Shown here one piece after another: positions 50,226 through 59,421 of a stretch of 64,000 nt of DNA. This DNA comes from Nitrososphaerota archaeon (GTDB lineage: Archaea > Thermoproteota > Nitrososphaeria > Nitrososphaerales > Gagatemarchaeaceae). The first letter of the stretch is position 1; each line of letters opens with the position of its first letter. The stretch is taken from contig JACQFN010000018.1 of the NCBI GenBank assembly GCA_016200045.1, forward strand, positions 1-64,000, in the 5' to 3' direction. The translations under genes and the position numbers were made by a program. The notes below the pieces were generated by a model, which made no database searches, was not told where the DNA came from, and saw only the letters and a list, made by a program, of their open reading frames with translations.

Positions 50226-52937
50226 TTAGGACAGCCTTCTGATGAGTACTGCTAGAACTAGGACTAGGGTGATTGCCGCGAGAACAGCGACTACGAGGAC
50301 GTAGGTCTGTTCGGCCTGTACCGCGCTCAGAATGCTGTTAGCAGTCGAGCCGATACCTGACACTCCGCTCACTGAATTCTTGATGCTTGAGACATCGCTT
50401 CCGATGCTCGTGACTGAACTCTTGATGCTTGAGACGTCGGACTTGACCGAGCTGAGGTCGGACTGGATGCTGGATAGTGTGGTCTGAGCGCTTGTCGCCC
50501 AGGAGTTGATTGAGTTGACCGTTGTCTGGATGTCGCCCACTGTGGACGATAGGGTGTTGACGCTTGTCTGCAACGCTGTGACCTCAGAGTCGATCGTCGA
50601 CAGTGAGGACTGGATGCTTGACAGGGAGTCGCCAATGCTGCTGAGCGTCGCTGTGATGCTGTTGAGGGTCGCGGTCATGCTTGTCAGCATGCTCGCGATC
50701 GGGTCGCCGTCTGTGTTCACTGTGAAGAGTGCTGTTGCATCCGGACCATAGCTTCCGGCCGAGAGGACCGCATCAACGCCCGTCAGGGAGATGACGTGGA
50801 GCCCTGGTCTGAAGCCAGCGCCCGTGAAAGTGAGGTTGAGGAGACCGAGGTTGTCGGGTGTGACTAGGCCGTGCAGGAATGCTGAAGTGAGGTTGGTGCT
50901 GCTGCCACCGCCACCACCGCCGCCGCCGCCAAAGTGGCAGACGTGGCCTGTGATTCTTGGGCATGGAGTGGTTGTGATGTTGACTCCTGTGCTTGCGAAT
51001 AGGAAGGTTGTGGAGAAGTCTGCCTGCTGGTTGTCAATGTCTACCGAGTAGAACACTCCTGGGATGAACCCTTCACCGACTGCCACGACCTCCTGGCCGT
51101 AGTTGGCGCTGAAGTTCCCTGGAATGACAACGAAGCTTGGCAGGACTGTGAACGCAGCTGTCGCGACGGGGAAAACGCCTTCGCAGGACATTTCTTCCTC
51201 GAACGACTCTACGGTCTCACTGACGCACCCACCGCCGTGGTTAGGTACGACTGATTCGCAGAGTGGGGATGTTCCGCTGCAGATGCCGTACCCTACGTCA
51301 TAGAAGTCAACCTCGTCAGCGCGCCAAGCGGTGACGTTGTGGTCGCCTCCGTATGTCTCTGGGACGGGGAAAGTGACTGTGGTGTTGAACTGGCCGTCGG
51401 TCCCGGTCGTACCGTTCGCGACGTTGAATTCCAGGTCGTCACCGAATGAAGTTCCGTTCCAGTAGAGGAGGATTAGCTTGCCGGCTGGGAACCCGTAGGC
51501 GGACACAGTGACCGTCGTGCTTGGGTTGCTCGCTGTTCCTTCGAATGGATTGAGGATGAGTGTTGGGTTCATGCAGATGAGGAATGTGTAGGCGACTCCG
51601 TTGGAGACCACCTTCACAGTGTGAGTGCCGATGACCAAGTTCGTAGGTACGGTCAGATTGACTCCGAACCACCCTGGCTTCGCTGATGAATTTCCAGCTG
51701 TCGTGCTGGACGGGGTCAGTGCGTGGAAGCCTGTCGAGGTGCTGTTAGACACCCAGAAGGTGACGTTCCCACCCCATGTCCACCAGTTGCCTGCCAGCCA
51801 CAGCGTGCCTGTGGCAAAGACCGGGACTCCGAATGTGCCGCCTGTGCACGATGGCTGCGGTATGATCGGTGCGATCCCTGTGTCGTTGCCATAGTACGAA
51901 CCTGCAGTGTTGTTGACGACGAGGTCGCCGCGCTGGTTGAAGGAGATCACTTGCGTGAACACCCTCGACTTTTCAGTGAAAACGGCCGGCGTGGCCGGTG
52001 GGGCGATGTTCGCCATCAATGTGTGCGGGTACGTGTGCTTCACTGCCTTGATTGTGATTGGGTCATTGAACGGTCCGCCGGTCGGATTGACCGCCTGCTT
52101 GGTGTCGATCATGTTGAATGTGTAGTTGAAGTAACCGTTGGAGGTTGTGTCAACGCTCGTCTGCCACTGGCCTGCCTTCGCTGAAGCTCCGCCAGCTGGC
52201 CATGCGTGGAAGGTGTACGAATAGTTCAGGTCGATCAGGATGCTCGGGGTGAATCCGCCGCCCATCACCTGGACTGGCCTGTTGGCTGGCCCTGATGTTG
52301 GGTTCAGGCGAATGCCTGGAGCAATTGTGATGTACTGAAGGGCTGCGACGGCAGTGCCGTCCCAGACCTTGATGAACTTGAATCCTCCTGCGATTTGGAT
52401 TGGAAGTGGTCCCTCAACGACCTTGCAGCCTGGTACGCAGATGCCGGTGGAAGTCGTCGTGCCGATATAGTACGTCCCGTTCTGCTCAACGACCCCGACC
52501 AGAGCTGTCGCCAATGAAGACACAAGGAAGGAGCCCGCATACTTTATGTCACCTGGACTAAGCAACGAGAATCCGTCCTTGCTAAGATAGAGGTTGAACT
52601 GCGCACCCGAGAAGGTGACCAGGTTGGTCGCCCCCACGGAGAAGAAGATTGTTAGGTTGCCGCAGTTAGCAGGCGTACCGCAGCCAAGATTGTCAACCAT
52701 CGCCCCCAAGTTGCCCGCTGTCCCGTTGACGAACGTGGTGGCTACTGTTGGCGAAGCGACAACTGGCGCGGCGTCAGGACCTGTCTGATGAACTACACCT
52801 AACTTCGGGGCGCCTCCTGCGATGCCGTAAACGGCAGCCACAGGGATCGTCGCCACGATAGCTGAAATGAGAAGAAGTGCGAGTAGAGTGCTAGTGCTAA
52901 GTTTTCTTACTTGAGATATACTCTTGTGAGTATACAT
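50226..52937 (-). CDS. S-layer-like surface protein with coiled-coil stalk
   Basis: A 903-residue protein with signal peptide (TLLALLLISAIVATIPVAAVYG), a beta-rich external region, a Gly9 tract at about residues 667-676, a long Ser/Thr heptad coiled coil (about 742-875) and a C-terminal membrane helix (YVLVVAVLAAITLVLVLAVLIRR). This is the plan of an archaeal S-layer stalk/anchor protein. Its codon use favours T at the third position in comparison with neighbours, and the promoter is the strongest in the window, both signs of high expression. It has many N-x-S/T sequons. The T-rich terminator follows. Whether it is the main lattice protein or the stalk cannot be judged. Confidence 0.8.
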   Translation of the reverse strand: MYTHKSISQVRKLSTSTLLALLLISAIVATIPVAAVYGIAGGAPKLGVVHQTGPDAAPVVASPTVATTFVNGTAGNLGAMVDNLGCGTPANCGNLTIFFSVGATNLVTFSGAQFNLYLSKDGFSLLSPGDIKYAGSFLVSSLATALVGVVEQNGTYYIGTTTSTGICVPGCKVVEGPLPIQIAGGFKFIKVWDGTAVAALQYITIAPGIRLNPTSGPANRPVQVMGGGFTPSILIDLNYSYTFHAWPAGGASAKAGQWQTSVDTTSNGYFNYTFNMIDTKQAVNPTGGPFNDPITIKAVKHTYPHTLMANIAPPATPAVFTEKSRVFTQVISFNQRGDLVVNNTAGSYYGNDTGIAPIIPQPSCTGGTFGVPVFATGTLWLAGNWWTWGGNVTFWVSNSTSTGFHALTPSSTTAGNSSAKPGWFGVNLTVPTNLVIGTHTVKVVSNGVAYTFLICMNPTLILNPFEGTASNPSTTVTVSAYGFPAGKLILLYWNGTSFGDDLEFNVANGTTGTDGQFNTTVTFPVPETYGGDHNVTAWRADEVDFYDVGYGICSGTSPLCESVVPNHGGGCVSETVESFEEEMSCEGVFPVATAAFTVLPSFVVIPGNFSANYGQEVVAVGEGFIPGVFYSVDIDNQQADFSTTFLFASTGVNITTTPCPRITGHVCHFGGGGGGGGGSSTNLTSAFLHGLVTPDNLGLLNLTFTGAGFRPGLHVISLTGVDAVLSAGSYGPDATALFTVNTDGDPIASMLTSMTATLNSITATLSSIGDSLSSIQSSLSTIDSEVTALQTSVNTLSSTVGDIQTTVNSINSWATSAQTTLSSIQSDLSSVKSDVSSIKSSVTSIGSDVSSIKNSVSGVSGIGSTANSILSAVQAEQTYVLVVAVLAAITLVLVLAVLIRRLS

Positions 52938-52964
52938 TATTTTCAGGAAAAGCCTCCTGTGTCC

Positions 52965-52975
52965 CGTATATAAGC
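52965..52975 (-). promoter_or_regulatory. Strong TATA box of the S-layer-like gene
   Basis: GCTTATATACG on the minus strand is centred about 33 bases before the ATG. It is the closest match to the archaeal TATA consensus in the window. An AGGAGGC between box and start probably lies upstream of the transcript start. Confidence 0.6.
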
Positions 52976-53220
52976 ACGAAGGACGAATTGTCTATTTTCT
53001 CCTTATTCGGGCGTTCCAATAGGTAGATTGAGGCTCCCTTGGTAGAAAACGGCCGTTCTCCCCCCTTTCTTCCTCCTTTCATTGGGAAATCTTGGTTCCG
53101 CTAGAAATGGAGCCTGATTCTTTCCCTTCAGGGGACTTAGGGATGGTTTCGGAAGTAGAGGCTTTGCGTGAGCACCTATGGAATTTCAATCCTAAGGGGC
53201 CGGACCCTGCCGATCCGACT

Positions 53221-53724
53221 CTACTTTTGCCCGACCAGATACGACTTCGTTTTCGACCTGTTCATTTCGAAAACGCTCCATGAGCCAAGAAGAACACCGA
53301 GCCCGCCGAATAGATACTCTCCCGAATTCATAACCAGCAGACCAAACACGAGAATCGCACCGCCGTAGGCAATTCCGGGAATGCGAACCCATCCCTCGGC
53401 GCGCGACAGGCCATAGGCGACGACGATTCCAGCTATCCCCAGTGCGGCGAAAATCAGTCCGTAGTACGTCCCCCCGCGGATCCCCAGGAAAAACACCAGG
53501 ACACCAATGGCAAGGAGGAAAACTCCCGCTATGAGGTCAGCTATCAGCGTGAGCGAGATGTGCGCAGGCCTTTTGCTCTTCTGCACCACATACTGGACGG
53601 GCTGGTTCGACACGACCTGTGCCTGCGGAACCGGCTGGCCAAGTTGGGGTTGCGGTGCGCCGCATTCAGGACAGAATTTCAGACCCCGCGAAATCTCTTT
53701 TCCGCAGTTGGAGCAGAAGGGCAA
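53221..53724 (-). CDS. Zinc-ribbon, four-helix membrane protein
   Basis: A 167-residue protein. The N-terminal zinc ribbon PFCSNCGKEISRGLKFCPEC has four Cys. A Gln/Pro/Val linker follows, then about four membrane segments (LIADLIAGVFLLAIGVLVFF onward) and a short tail. Such zinc-ribbon membrane proteins are common in archaea and uncharacterised. TTG start, in a locally A+T-rich area. Confidence 0.75.
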   Translation of the reverse strand: MPFCSNCGKEISRGLKFCPECGAPQPQLGQPVPQAQVVSNQPVQYVVQKSKRPAHISLTLIADLIAGVFLLAIGVLVFFLGIRGGTYYGLIFAALGIAGIVVAYGLSRAEGWVRIPGIAYGGAILVFGLLVMNSGEYLFGGLGVLLGSWSVFEMNRSKTKSYLVGQK

Positions 53725-53800
53725 CCGTGGACGAATCCACCGAAGTAATTAGTTAAGTCTATTGGGGCTGAATCTGCTCTTTAAGAATTGAATTCCCGTA

Positions 53801-53815
53801 AACGACGTAGTCGTT
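53801..53815. repeat. 6-bp inverted repeat after the G1 protease gene
   Basis: AACGACGTAGTCGTT has six-base arms and a three-base loop and begins 11 bases beyond the protease stop on the minus strand. It could be a small transcript-end hairpin. It lacks a clear following T-tract. Confidence 0.35.
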
Positions 53816-53825
53816 GGATTGGGTT

Positions 53826-54620
53826 CTAGGGTCCTGAGCTTTTCCAGGCTACTGTGAAACTTGTCCCGTCAGGGGACAGAGCTGAGGGCTGCGCCTTCAC
53901 CGCTCCTCCCGATTGGGAAACCATTGTAATGGTCTGAACGTTCGCCCCGAAGCCTGAAATCTTCTGAGTCACTCCCCCGACCGTAGCGAAGTTCGTCGAA
54001 GATATCCCGGTGTAGTCCAGTCCGAACTTGACAGTCCCGAAGTTGGCGAGCGGCAGTATTCCGCCGCTGGAAGAGGGCGCTTCAGCAATCCATTCCGCAG
54101 ATGACTTTTGTGCGCTGTTGAGCCTCGCGTTCTTGCTGAAGGTTTGTCCCGTCGTCACGTCGGTTATCGTGACGATAAACGTCCTGCCGGACACCTTCAC
54201 CTCGGCCGTGATCACGTCACCTGGGTGAATGTTCTGGATTGCATAGAACGCAGGGTGGGGGTAGAACTCGTACCACGCGTAATAGGTCGGAAGCCCTCCT
54301 TGGCAGTCTGAATCGGTCCCGGTCTGTTCGACCGTCCCGCTGTTGAACCCGTCAATCCCGACCCAGAAGGACGAATACTGGTTCGTCGAGGTACACTCTC
54401 CCTGGATTGCTGGTACGATCCATGAACCTTTCACGTCGGTGACCGATCCCGTCGACCCGGTGACGGCGTACCCGCTCCAGTTCGTGCTAGAGAAGTTTCC
54501 AGCCCTGACGTTTGACCGGGCGACTACAGCAGTGGTCGTCGGGACGGCCAGCGCGAAGATCGGCAAGACAAGAAAACTAATTATGACTGCGCTGAACGCA
54601 AGCCTTGCCCTTGGATGCAA
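53826..54620 (-). CDS. Secreted G1 (eqolisin) family acid protease
   Basis: A 264-residue protein beginning with a signal peptide (RLAFSAVIISFLVLPIFALA). The mature part matches peptidase G1: NWSGYAV, SFWVGIDGF, Q99 in VEQTGTDSD and E176 in SSAEWIAEAP, the Gln/Glu catalytic pair. YYAWYEFYP and ITDVTTGQTF are also typical. G1 enzymes are pepstatin-insensitive proteases active at low pH, best known from fungi and found in some acidophilic prokaryotes. TTG 54620 is chosen over ATG 54674, because a TATA-like CCCTTAAATACAA is about 27 bases above 54620. It lies beside an S53 acid protease remnant. Confidence 0.85.
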   Translation of the reverse strand: MHPRARLAFSAVIISFLVLPIFALAVPTTTAVVARSNVRAGNFSSTNWSGYAVTGSTGSVTDVKGSWIVPAIQGECTSTNQYSSFWVGIDGFNSGTVEQTGTDSDCQGGLPTYYAWYEFYPHPAFYAIQNIHPGDVITAEVKVSGRTFIVTITDVTTGQTFSKNARLNSAQKSSAEWIAEAPSSSGGILPLANFGTVKFGLDYTGISSTNFATVGGVTQKISGFGANVQTITMVSQSGGAVKAQPSALSPDGTSFTVAWKSSGP

Positions 54621-54732
54621 CTGGGCGGTTGTTCCCGATGTTGTATTTAAGGGATGTCTACCCGGAGTCGACATTTCGCGCTTTTGTGAAAACCGTAGGG
54701 GAGGGGAACTCTCCCCCTCTCTCTAGTAGGGG

Positions 54733-56005
54733 TTAGGAAAGAGACGATGTAAGGTTCGCTACGTCGGGCGTGCCAAGACCGGTTGGTAAGTCCCAACCGG
54801 GTGTAGCCGCGTTGCCTGATGATGTGTACAGGAGGCTGTTGTTTCCGACAGTGATGTCATGGAAGTTGGGAGATCCCGCTCCGAGGCCGTAAAGGGCCGG
54901 GTTGGCGAAGCCTATCGGAGGCAACGCCGCGTTTGCCCTTGCCTGGTTCACGATGGCGAAGATGGCTGCCCACTGCGGAGACCCGGCGCTTGTCCCTCCG
55001 ACGAGGAACCATCCTCCGAGAAATCCGATCCTCACGAGGACGCCCCCGTCGATAGCCGCGTTGTAGGACACGTCGGATGTTGCCCTGGTCGATCCGCCCC
55101 AGAACCCGTTCTGGTATGACAGCCGTGCGAAGATCGAGCTCGCAGCGCCGCCCGTGGCGACGCCGAAGTCAAGCTCGTTCCACACCTGCTCGCCGCCGTA
55201 CCCAAGCACGGTGCAGTCGGGAGGGATTACCCTTCCAATGACACATGGTCCAGTATAGGTCGAAAGCCCGGAAGTGCAAGTCTGGCTGACGGCGCAGGTG
55301 GAGAGTGTCCCGGTCTCGTTGTAAGGAAGGCCCTGGGTCCCTCCGACGCCGGTTACGAGCGGGTCAGAGGCAGGGTAAAGGGCGTTCTGGACCGAGAAAC
55401 CATTGGTCGCACCGAAGTCACCTGCAGAGGCAAGCATGGTGATGCCGCGGGACGCCGCAGCAACGTAGTTCGCGTGGGCCTGCAGCAACTGGCCATTGTT
55501 GGCTATCGGGAGCATTTCGGGAATCCCGAAGCTCTGTGAGAAGATGCTGTTCGGATGGGCCGCGATCGCGGCCGCCTCGGCCGCATTGATTGCGTTCCCC
55601 GAATTGCTGGACGCGACCACGAGGACGATGTTCGCCCCTGGCGCCATCGCAGGTGCCCACTCGACGTCAAGCGACGTCTCTACCCCCAGTTCGCCGAGTC
55701 GTGTGACCCAGCGGTCGGAGGGGAGGGGCATCCGGCTGGTGAAGCTGGGCATTCAATTGTGAATGAAGGGGGGCCGGAAGGCCGAAGTAGGTGTCGAAGT
55801 GAGCCAGGTCCGCCGCTATGGTCGGGCTCCCGTAGGCGTCGACGATCACAATCGCCTGTCCCGAGGCGTTGAGGCCCGCCGGAAAGTCGTAAGCTTTACT
55901 GACGAACGAGGGTCCGGATGTGTTCAGGACATTTAAGTCGCATGGAACCGGAATCCCTTCCGCAAGGAGTCCTGTCGGCGTTTCCGCCCTTGACACCTTG
56001 GACAA
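54733..56005 (-). pseudogene. Frameshifted S53 (sedolisin) acid protease
   Basis: Two adjacent frames each hold part of a peptidase S53. The upstream part (frame through 56005 to about 55750) gives YDFPAGLNASGQAIVIVDAY and DTYFGLPAP. The downstream frame (55752 to 54733) gives ETSLDVEWAPAMAPGANIVL with the catalytic Glu and Asp, SAGDFGA, and the serine in VGGTSAGSPQWA with GTSAGSPQWAA. One base must be skipped between about 55680 and 55755 to join them. No prodomain or signal peptide is visible, and no clear start exists; 56005 (TTG) is only an estimated limit. It is either decayed or an assembly error. Confidence 0.8.
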
Positions 56006-56077
56006 CCAAGGACTCGCGATTGAAACATCGTCCTGGTTACCTATTCTTAAAAAGGGGGAGCGAAAACCGCGTCCAAC

Positions 56078-57340
56078 TTGTCGAAGCAAATCGCGCAGCA
56101 ATCTTCGGCCCCCGACCTGCTACCTAGGCAGCCTGAGGTGAACATCGGGACAAGCGGGCATGTGGACCATGGCAAGACGACGGTAACGCAGGCCATAACT
56201 GGGGTCTGGGCAAGCGCGCACAGCGAGGAACTGAAGAGGGGAATCACGATCAAGGTTGGTTATGCTGACGCGGCGTTCTACAAGTGCCCTCACACCCCGG
56301 CTCCTGCGGCGTATTCCACCAGCAAGCGGTGCCCGGTATGCGGGAGGGAGACACGCCTTCTAAGGGCCGTGAGCTTCGTGGATTGTCCGGGGCACGAAAG
56401 TCTGATGACCAACATGCTCGCGGGAGCGTTCCTGATGGACGGGGCCCTGCTGGTCATCGCGGCAAACGAGCCTGTCCCGAAGCCCCAGACGAGGGAGCAC
56501 CTGCAGGCCATGCAGATGCTCGGGATGGAGAAGATTGTCATCGCTCAGAACAAGATAGACCTTGTCACCAACGAGGAGGCGCAGAAGAACCACAAACAGA
56601 TCGAGAAGTTCGTGGAGAACACGGTGGCCGCGGACGCGCCGATAATCCCCATCTCGGCGCAGCAGAAGCTTAACATCGATGTCCTCATAGAGGCGCTCGA
56701 AGAGGCTATCCCCACTCCGAAGAGGGATGCGAAGGCGGACTCCCTGATGTACGTCGTCAGAAGCTTCGACGTGAACCGCCCGGGAAAAGAGATCGCGGAA
56801 CTTTCCGGAGGAGTCCTTGGTGGAAGCTTGGTCCGTGGGGAATTGAAGGTAGGACAGGAGGTGGAGCTGAAGCCCGGCATGGTCGATGAGAGGAGCGGAA
56901 AGTTTGTTCCAATCGTGACCAAGGTATCGGACCTGCAGACAGGGGCAGGGAAGACTGACAGGGTCGGGCCGGGGGGCCTGATCGCTGTCGGAACCCACCT
57001 AGACCCCACCTTCACGAAGAGCGACCAGATGGTCGGAAGCGTGATCGGCAAGCCCGGAACCCTCCCCCCCACCTGGGAGCATCTGACGCTCGATGTGAAT
57101 CTCTTTGAGACCGCGGTAGGCTCCGCGGAGCTTGTCAAGGTCGACAAGGTCAGGCTCTCGGAGAGCCTGCGTCTGAACCTCGGGACAGCTTCCTCCCAGG
57201 CTGTGGTGACCTCCGCAAGAGGCGAGGTCATTGAGGTCGACCTGAAGCGCCCCGTCGCGGTCGAAGCAGGAATGCGCGCCGCCATCAGCAGGAGGATTTC
57301 GGAGAGGTGGCGCCTGATCGGGTCGGGCGTACTCCGCTAG
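56078..57340 (+). CDS. Translation initiation factor aIF2 subunit gamma
   Basis: A 420-residue GTPase. G1 loop GHVDHGKT (27-34), DCPGHESLMTNMLAGA (G3), NKID (G4) and the C-terminal beta-barrels are complete. It delivers initiator tRNA to the small subunit. The zinc knuckle reads YKCPHT then KRCPVCG, so one of four usual Cys is missing. TTG start, TATA-like TTCTTAAAAAG about 28 bases upstream. Confidence 0.95.
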   Translation: MSKQIAQQSSAPDLLPRQPEVNIGTSGHVDHGKTTVTQAITGVWASAHSEELKRGITIKVGYADAAFYKCPHTPAPAAYSTSKRCPVCGRETRLLRAVSFVDCPGHESLMTNMLAGAFLMDGALLVIAANEPVPKPQTREHLQAMQMLGMEKIVIAQNKIDLVTNEEAQKNHKQIEKFVENTVAADAPIIPISAQQKLNIDVLIEALEEAIPTPKRDAKADSLMYVVRSFDVNRPGKEIAELSGGVLGGSLVRGELKVGQEVELKPGMVDERSGKFVPIVTKVSDLQTGAGKTDRVGPGGLIAVGTHLDPTFTKSDQMVGSVIGKPGTLPPTWEHLTLDVNLFETAVGSAELVKVDKVRLSESLRLNLGTASSQAVVTSARGEVIEVDLKRPVAVEAGMRAAISRRISERWRLIGSGVLR

Positions 57341-57715
57341 TTGCAGGAAGTCATCTTCGACAGCAGCTTCCTCATGGCGGTGGCCGAATCCCCGACCACC
57401 TGGTCCGATGACATCGCAGAGGCCGTCGGGAAGTTCAAACCAACGCTTCTGGACTGCGTCGTGAAGGAGTTGAGGGTACTTTCTTCGGGGCCCGGGAGGA
57501 GGGCGCGGATCGCGAAGGTGGCACTCCAGATCTCGGAAGGGTTCATAGTGATCCCGAACGGGGAGGCTGCCGTGGACGACGAAGTCGTTTCCGCTGCGAT
57601 CGGTAGGAAGGCGATCGTGGCTACCTCAGATTCAGACATGGCGGCTTCCCTTCTGAAGGCCAAGTTGAAGGTGGTGGGCCTGAGCTCCGGAAGGGTCAGG
57701 CTCTTCCAAGCCTGA
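57341..57715 (+). CDS. PIN-domain protein
   Basis: A 124-residue PIN nuclease-like protein. Acidic residues D7 (FDSSF), E43, D79/D80 and D97/D99 (TSDSDM) match the metal-binding set. It begins with TTG immediately after the aIF2-gamma stop, so they are translationally linked. PIN proteins in this spot are often linked to rRNA or tRNA processing; a toxin role is less likely because there is no antitoxin. Confidence 0.85.
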   Translation: MQEVIFDSSFLMAVAESPTTWSDDIAEAVGKFKPTLLDCVVKELRVLSSGPGRRARIAKVALQISEGFIVIPNGEAAVDDEVVSAAIGRKAIVATSDSDMAASLLKAKLKVVGLSSGRVRLFQA

Positions 57716-57754
57716 GCGAAATAGCGATAAAACGGTAGGGGGCGGGCTGGACCT

Positions 57755-58561
57755 GTGAACCGCCCCGAAATTGATGCAGGTGTCGAGACGGCCAGGATAA
57801 CCAAGTTCGTCAGGCGAGTCGTTCACGGGGCGGGTGCAAAAGGAGTCGTCGTAGGCCTGAGCGGCGGGATTGACAGCGCCGTCACAGGGGAGCTCTGCGT
57901 CCGGGCGCTAGGCCGACAGATGGTGCTTGCCATTCTCATGCCGTCTTCGCATACCGCGCCGCGCGACGTAAGGGACGCGAAGTGGCTTGCCGAAAGGTGG
58001 GGGGTCGAAGCCAAGACGGTCGGAATCGGGATGCTCGCGAGAGAATTTTCGGAGGGGGCCTCAATCAGGGGGACAAAGTTAGCGAAGGCCAACCTGCAGG
58101 CCAGGTTGCGGATGACCGTACTGTACTACTACGCCAACGCGACCGGTCGAATCGTCGCCGGGACGGGGGACAGGTCGGAGATCGAGCTTGGATATTTCAC
58201 GAAATTCGGTGATGGCGCCGCCGATTTCCTCCCCATCGCGCACCTGTACAAGACGCAGGTAGTCGCGCTCGCAAAGTTCCTAGGCATTCCAAGCGGCATC
58301 ACCTCCAAGCCCCCTTCCCCCGGCCTTTGGCCGCGACACAGGGCGACAGACGAACTCCCCGCAGGGTATGACGTGCTCGACCTGGTTCTGAAGAGTGCGA
58401 TTCGAGACCGCCTGTCCCCGGAAGCGGTCGCCAAGGAAGCGGGGGTCCCGGTCGGGCTGGTCAGAGAAGTGGTCAGGATGAACAAGAAGAGCGCGCACAA
58501 AAGGTCCCTCCCGATTTTCCTCGAGCCATTGCCGCGACTCCGGGATACCGTCGCCGGCTGA
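57755..58561 (+). CDS. nadE: NH3-dependent NAD+ synthetase
   Basis: A 268-residue amide-forming enzyme that converts deamido-NAD to NAD with ATP. PP-loop SGGIDSA (36-42) and GTGDRSEIELGYFTKFGDGA followed by LYKTQV are typical of NadE. GTG start, TATA-like GCGATAAAACGG about 26 bases upstream; thus a new transcription unit inside the translation/transcription cluster. Confidence 0.94.
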   Translation: MNRPEIDAGVETARITKFVRRVVHGAGAKGVVVGLSGGIDSAVTGELCVRALGRQMVLAILMPSSHTAPRDVRDAKWLAERWGVEAKTVGIGMLAREFSEGASIRGTKLAKANLQARLRMTVLYYYANATGRIVAGTGDRSEIELGYFTKFGDGAADFLPIAHLYKTQVVALAKFLGIPSGITSKPPSPGLWPRHRATDELPAGYDVLDLVLKSAIRDRLSPEAVAKEAGVPVGLVREVVRMNKKSAHKRSLPIFLEPLPRLRDTVAG

Positions 58562-58636
58562 TGCGACATGTCCTGAAACAGACGGATTGTACCGATACTG
58601 ATATACGTCGCATTGAAAGGGGCGTCGATAATATCC

Positions 58637-59221
58637 TTGTTTGAGCTTGCGAACCTAGAGGATGTAGTCCGCGTCCCTCCGGACAAGTTCGGTTCCCCGC
58701 TTGAGAAGGTGGCCCTCGAGCTCCTGAAGCTGAAGTATGAGAGCACGATCAACCCCGACCATGGGTACGTCGTGCTGGTCACCAAGGTCGAGGTCGACAA
58801 GGTGGGCAAGATCATAGCGGGTGACGGAGCCACCTACCACAGGGTGAAGTTCGAAGTGCTTTCTTTCTTCCCGCTGCGCCAGGAACTCGTGGAGGGAGAG
58901 ATTGTCGAGGTCACGGACTTCGGCGCATTCGTGAGGATAGGGCCAGCGGACGCCCTGCTCCATCTAAGCCAGATAATGGACGATTATCTCACGAGCGACG
59001 TGAAGTCCGGAATCATCACCGCGTCCCAGAGCAAGAGGACTTTGAGGGTCGGAAGCAAGGTCAGGGTCCGGATTACCGCAGTCAGCCTCGGTCACGGCAT
59101 CTCCATGGGGAAGATAGGTGTCACTTGCAGGCAGCCTTTTCTCGGTGCCTTGGAATGGATCGACGACGAGGTCGCGAAGGCTCAGAAACAGCGGAAGGCC
59201 GACGAGCGACCGGGCAAATAG
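58637..59221 (+). CDS. rpo7: RNA polymerase subunit E' (Rpo7)
   Basis: A 194-residue RPB7 homologue. FELANLEDVVRVPPDKFG is the N-terminal domain and VEGEIVEVTDFGAFVRIGPADALLHLSQI the S1 RNA-binding domain. It forms the stalk with Rpo4. A TTG at 58613 is also in frame; TTG 58637 gives the family's usual start and better spacing from TATA-like TGATATAC near 58602. Confidence 0.93.
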   Translation: MFELANLEDVVRVPPDKFGSPLEKVALELLKLKYESTINPDHGYVVLVTKVEVDKVGKIIAGDGATYHRVKFEVLSFFPLRQELVEGEIVEVTDFGAFVRIGPADALLHLSQIMDDYLTSDVKSGIITASQSKRTLRVGSKVRVRITAVSLGHGISMGKIGVTCRQPFLGALEWIDDEVAKAQKQRKADERPGK

Positions 59222-59230
59222 GGTCTGGCC

Positions 59231-59416
59231 TTGAGGGAACTCGCGTGCAGGAAGTGCAAGACGCTCACAACAGAAAAGACCTGCCCGAACGACGGTTCGA
59301 CGGAGTTGAGCAAAGAGTGGTCGGGCCTGATCATAGTGATAAACCCGGACCGTTCTCAGGTCGCCAAGACGCTTGGGATAACGAAGCAGGGAAGGTACGC
59401 GCTCAAGGTCAGCTAG
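59231..59416 (+). CDS. spt4: Transcription elongation factor Spt4 (RpoE'')
   Basis: A 61-residue protein partnering Spt5 to clamp RNA polymerase. It follows rpo7, the normal archaeal arrangement. Zinc ligands C6, C9 and C18 are present (ACRKC, CPNDG) but the fourth Cys is Asp21. LSKEWSGLIIVINPDRSQVA is typical. TTG start. Confidence 0.92.
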   Translation: MRELACRKCKTLTTEKTCPNDGSTELSKEWSGLIIVINPDRSQVAKTLGITKQGRYALKVS

Positions 59417-59421
59417 TCCAA

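Noticed and set aside
50911-50937. CCG/CCA trinucleotide run as a repeat element
   Set aside because: It encodes the Gly9 linker in frame in the S-layer-like protein, so it is coding.
53092-53283. Open frame on the plus strand in the S-layer upstream gap
   Set aside because: It overlaps the zinc-ribbon gene on the opposite strand, has no motif and no promoter at the proper distance.
55650-55780. Programmed frameshift in the S53 gene
   Set aside because: No recognisable slippery site plus structure was seen, and the missing start and prodomain favour decay or an assembly error.
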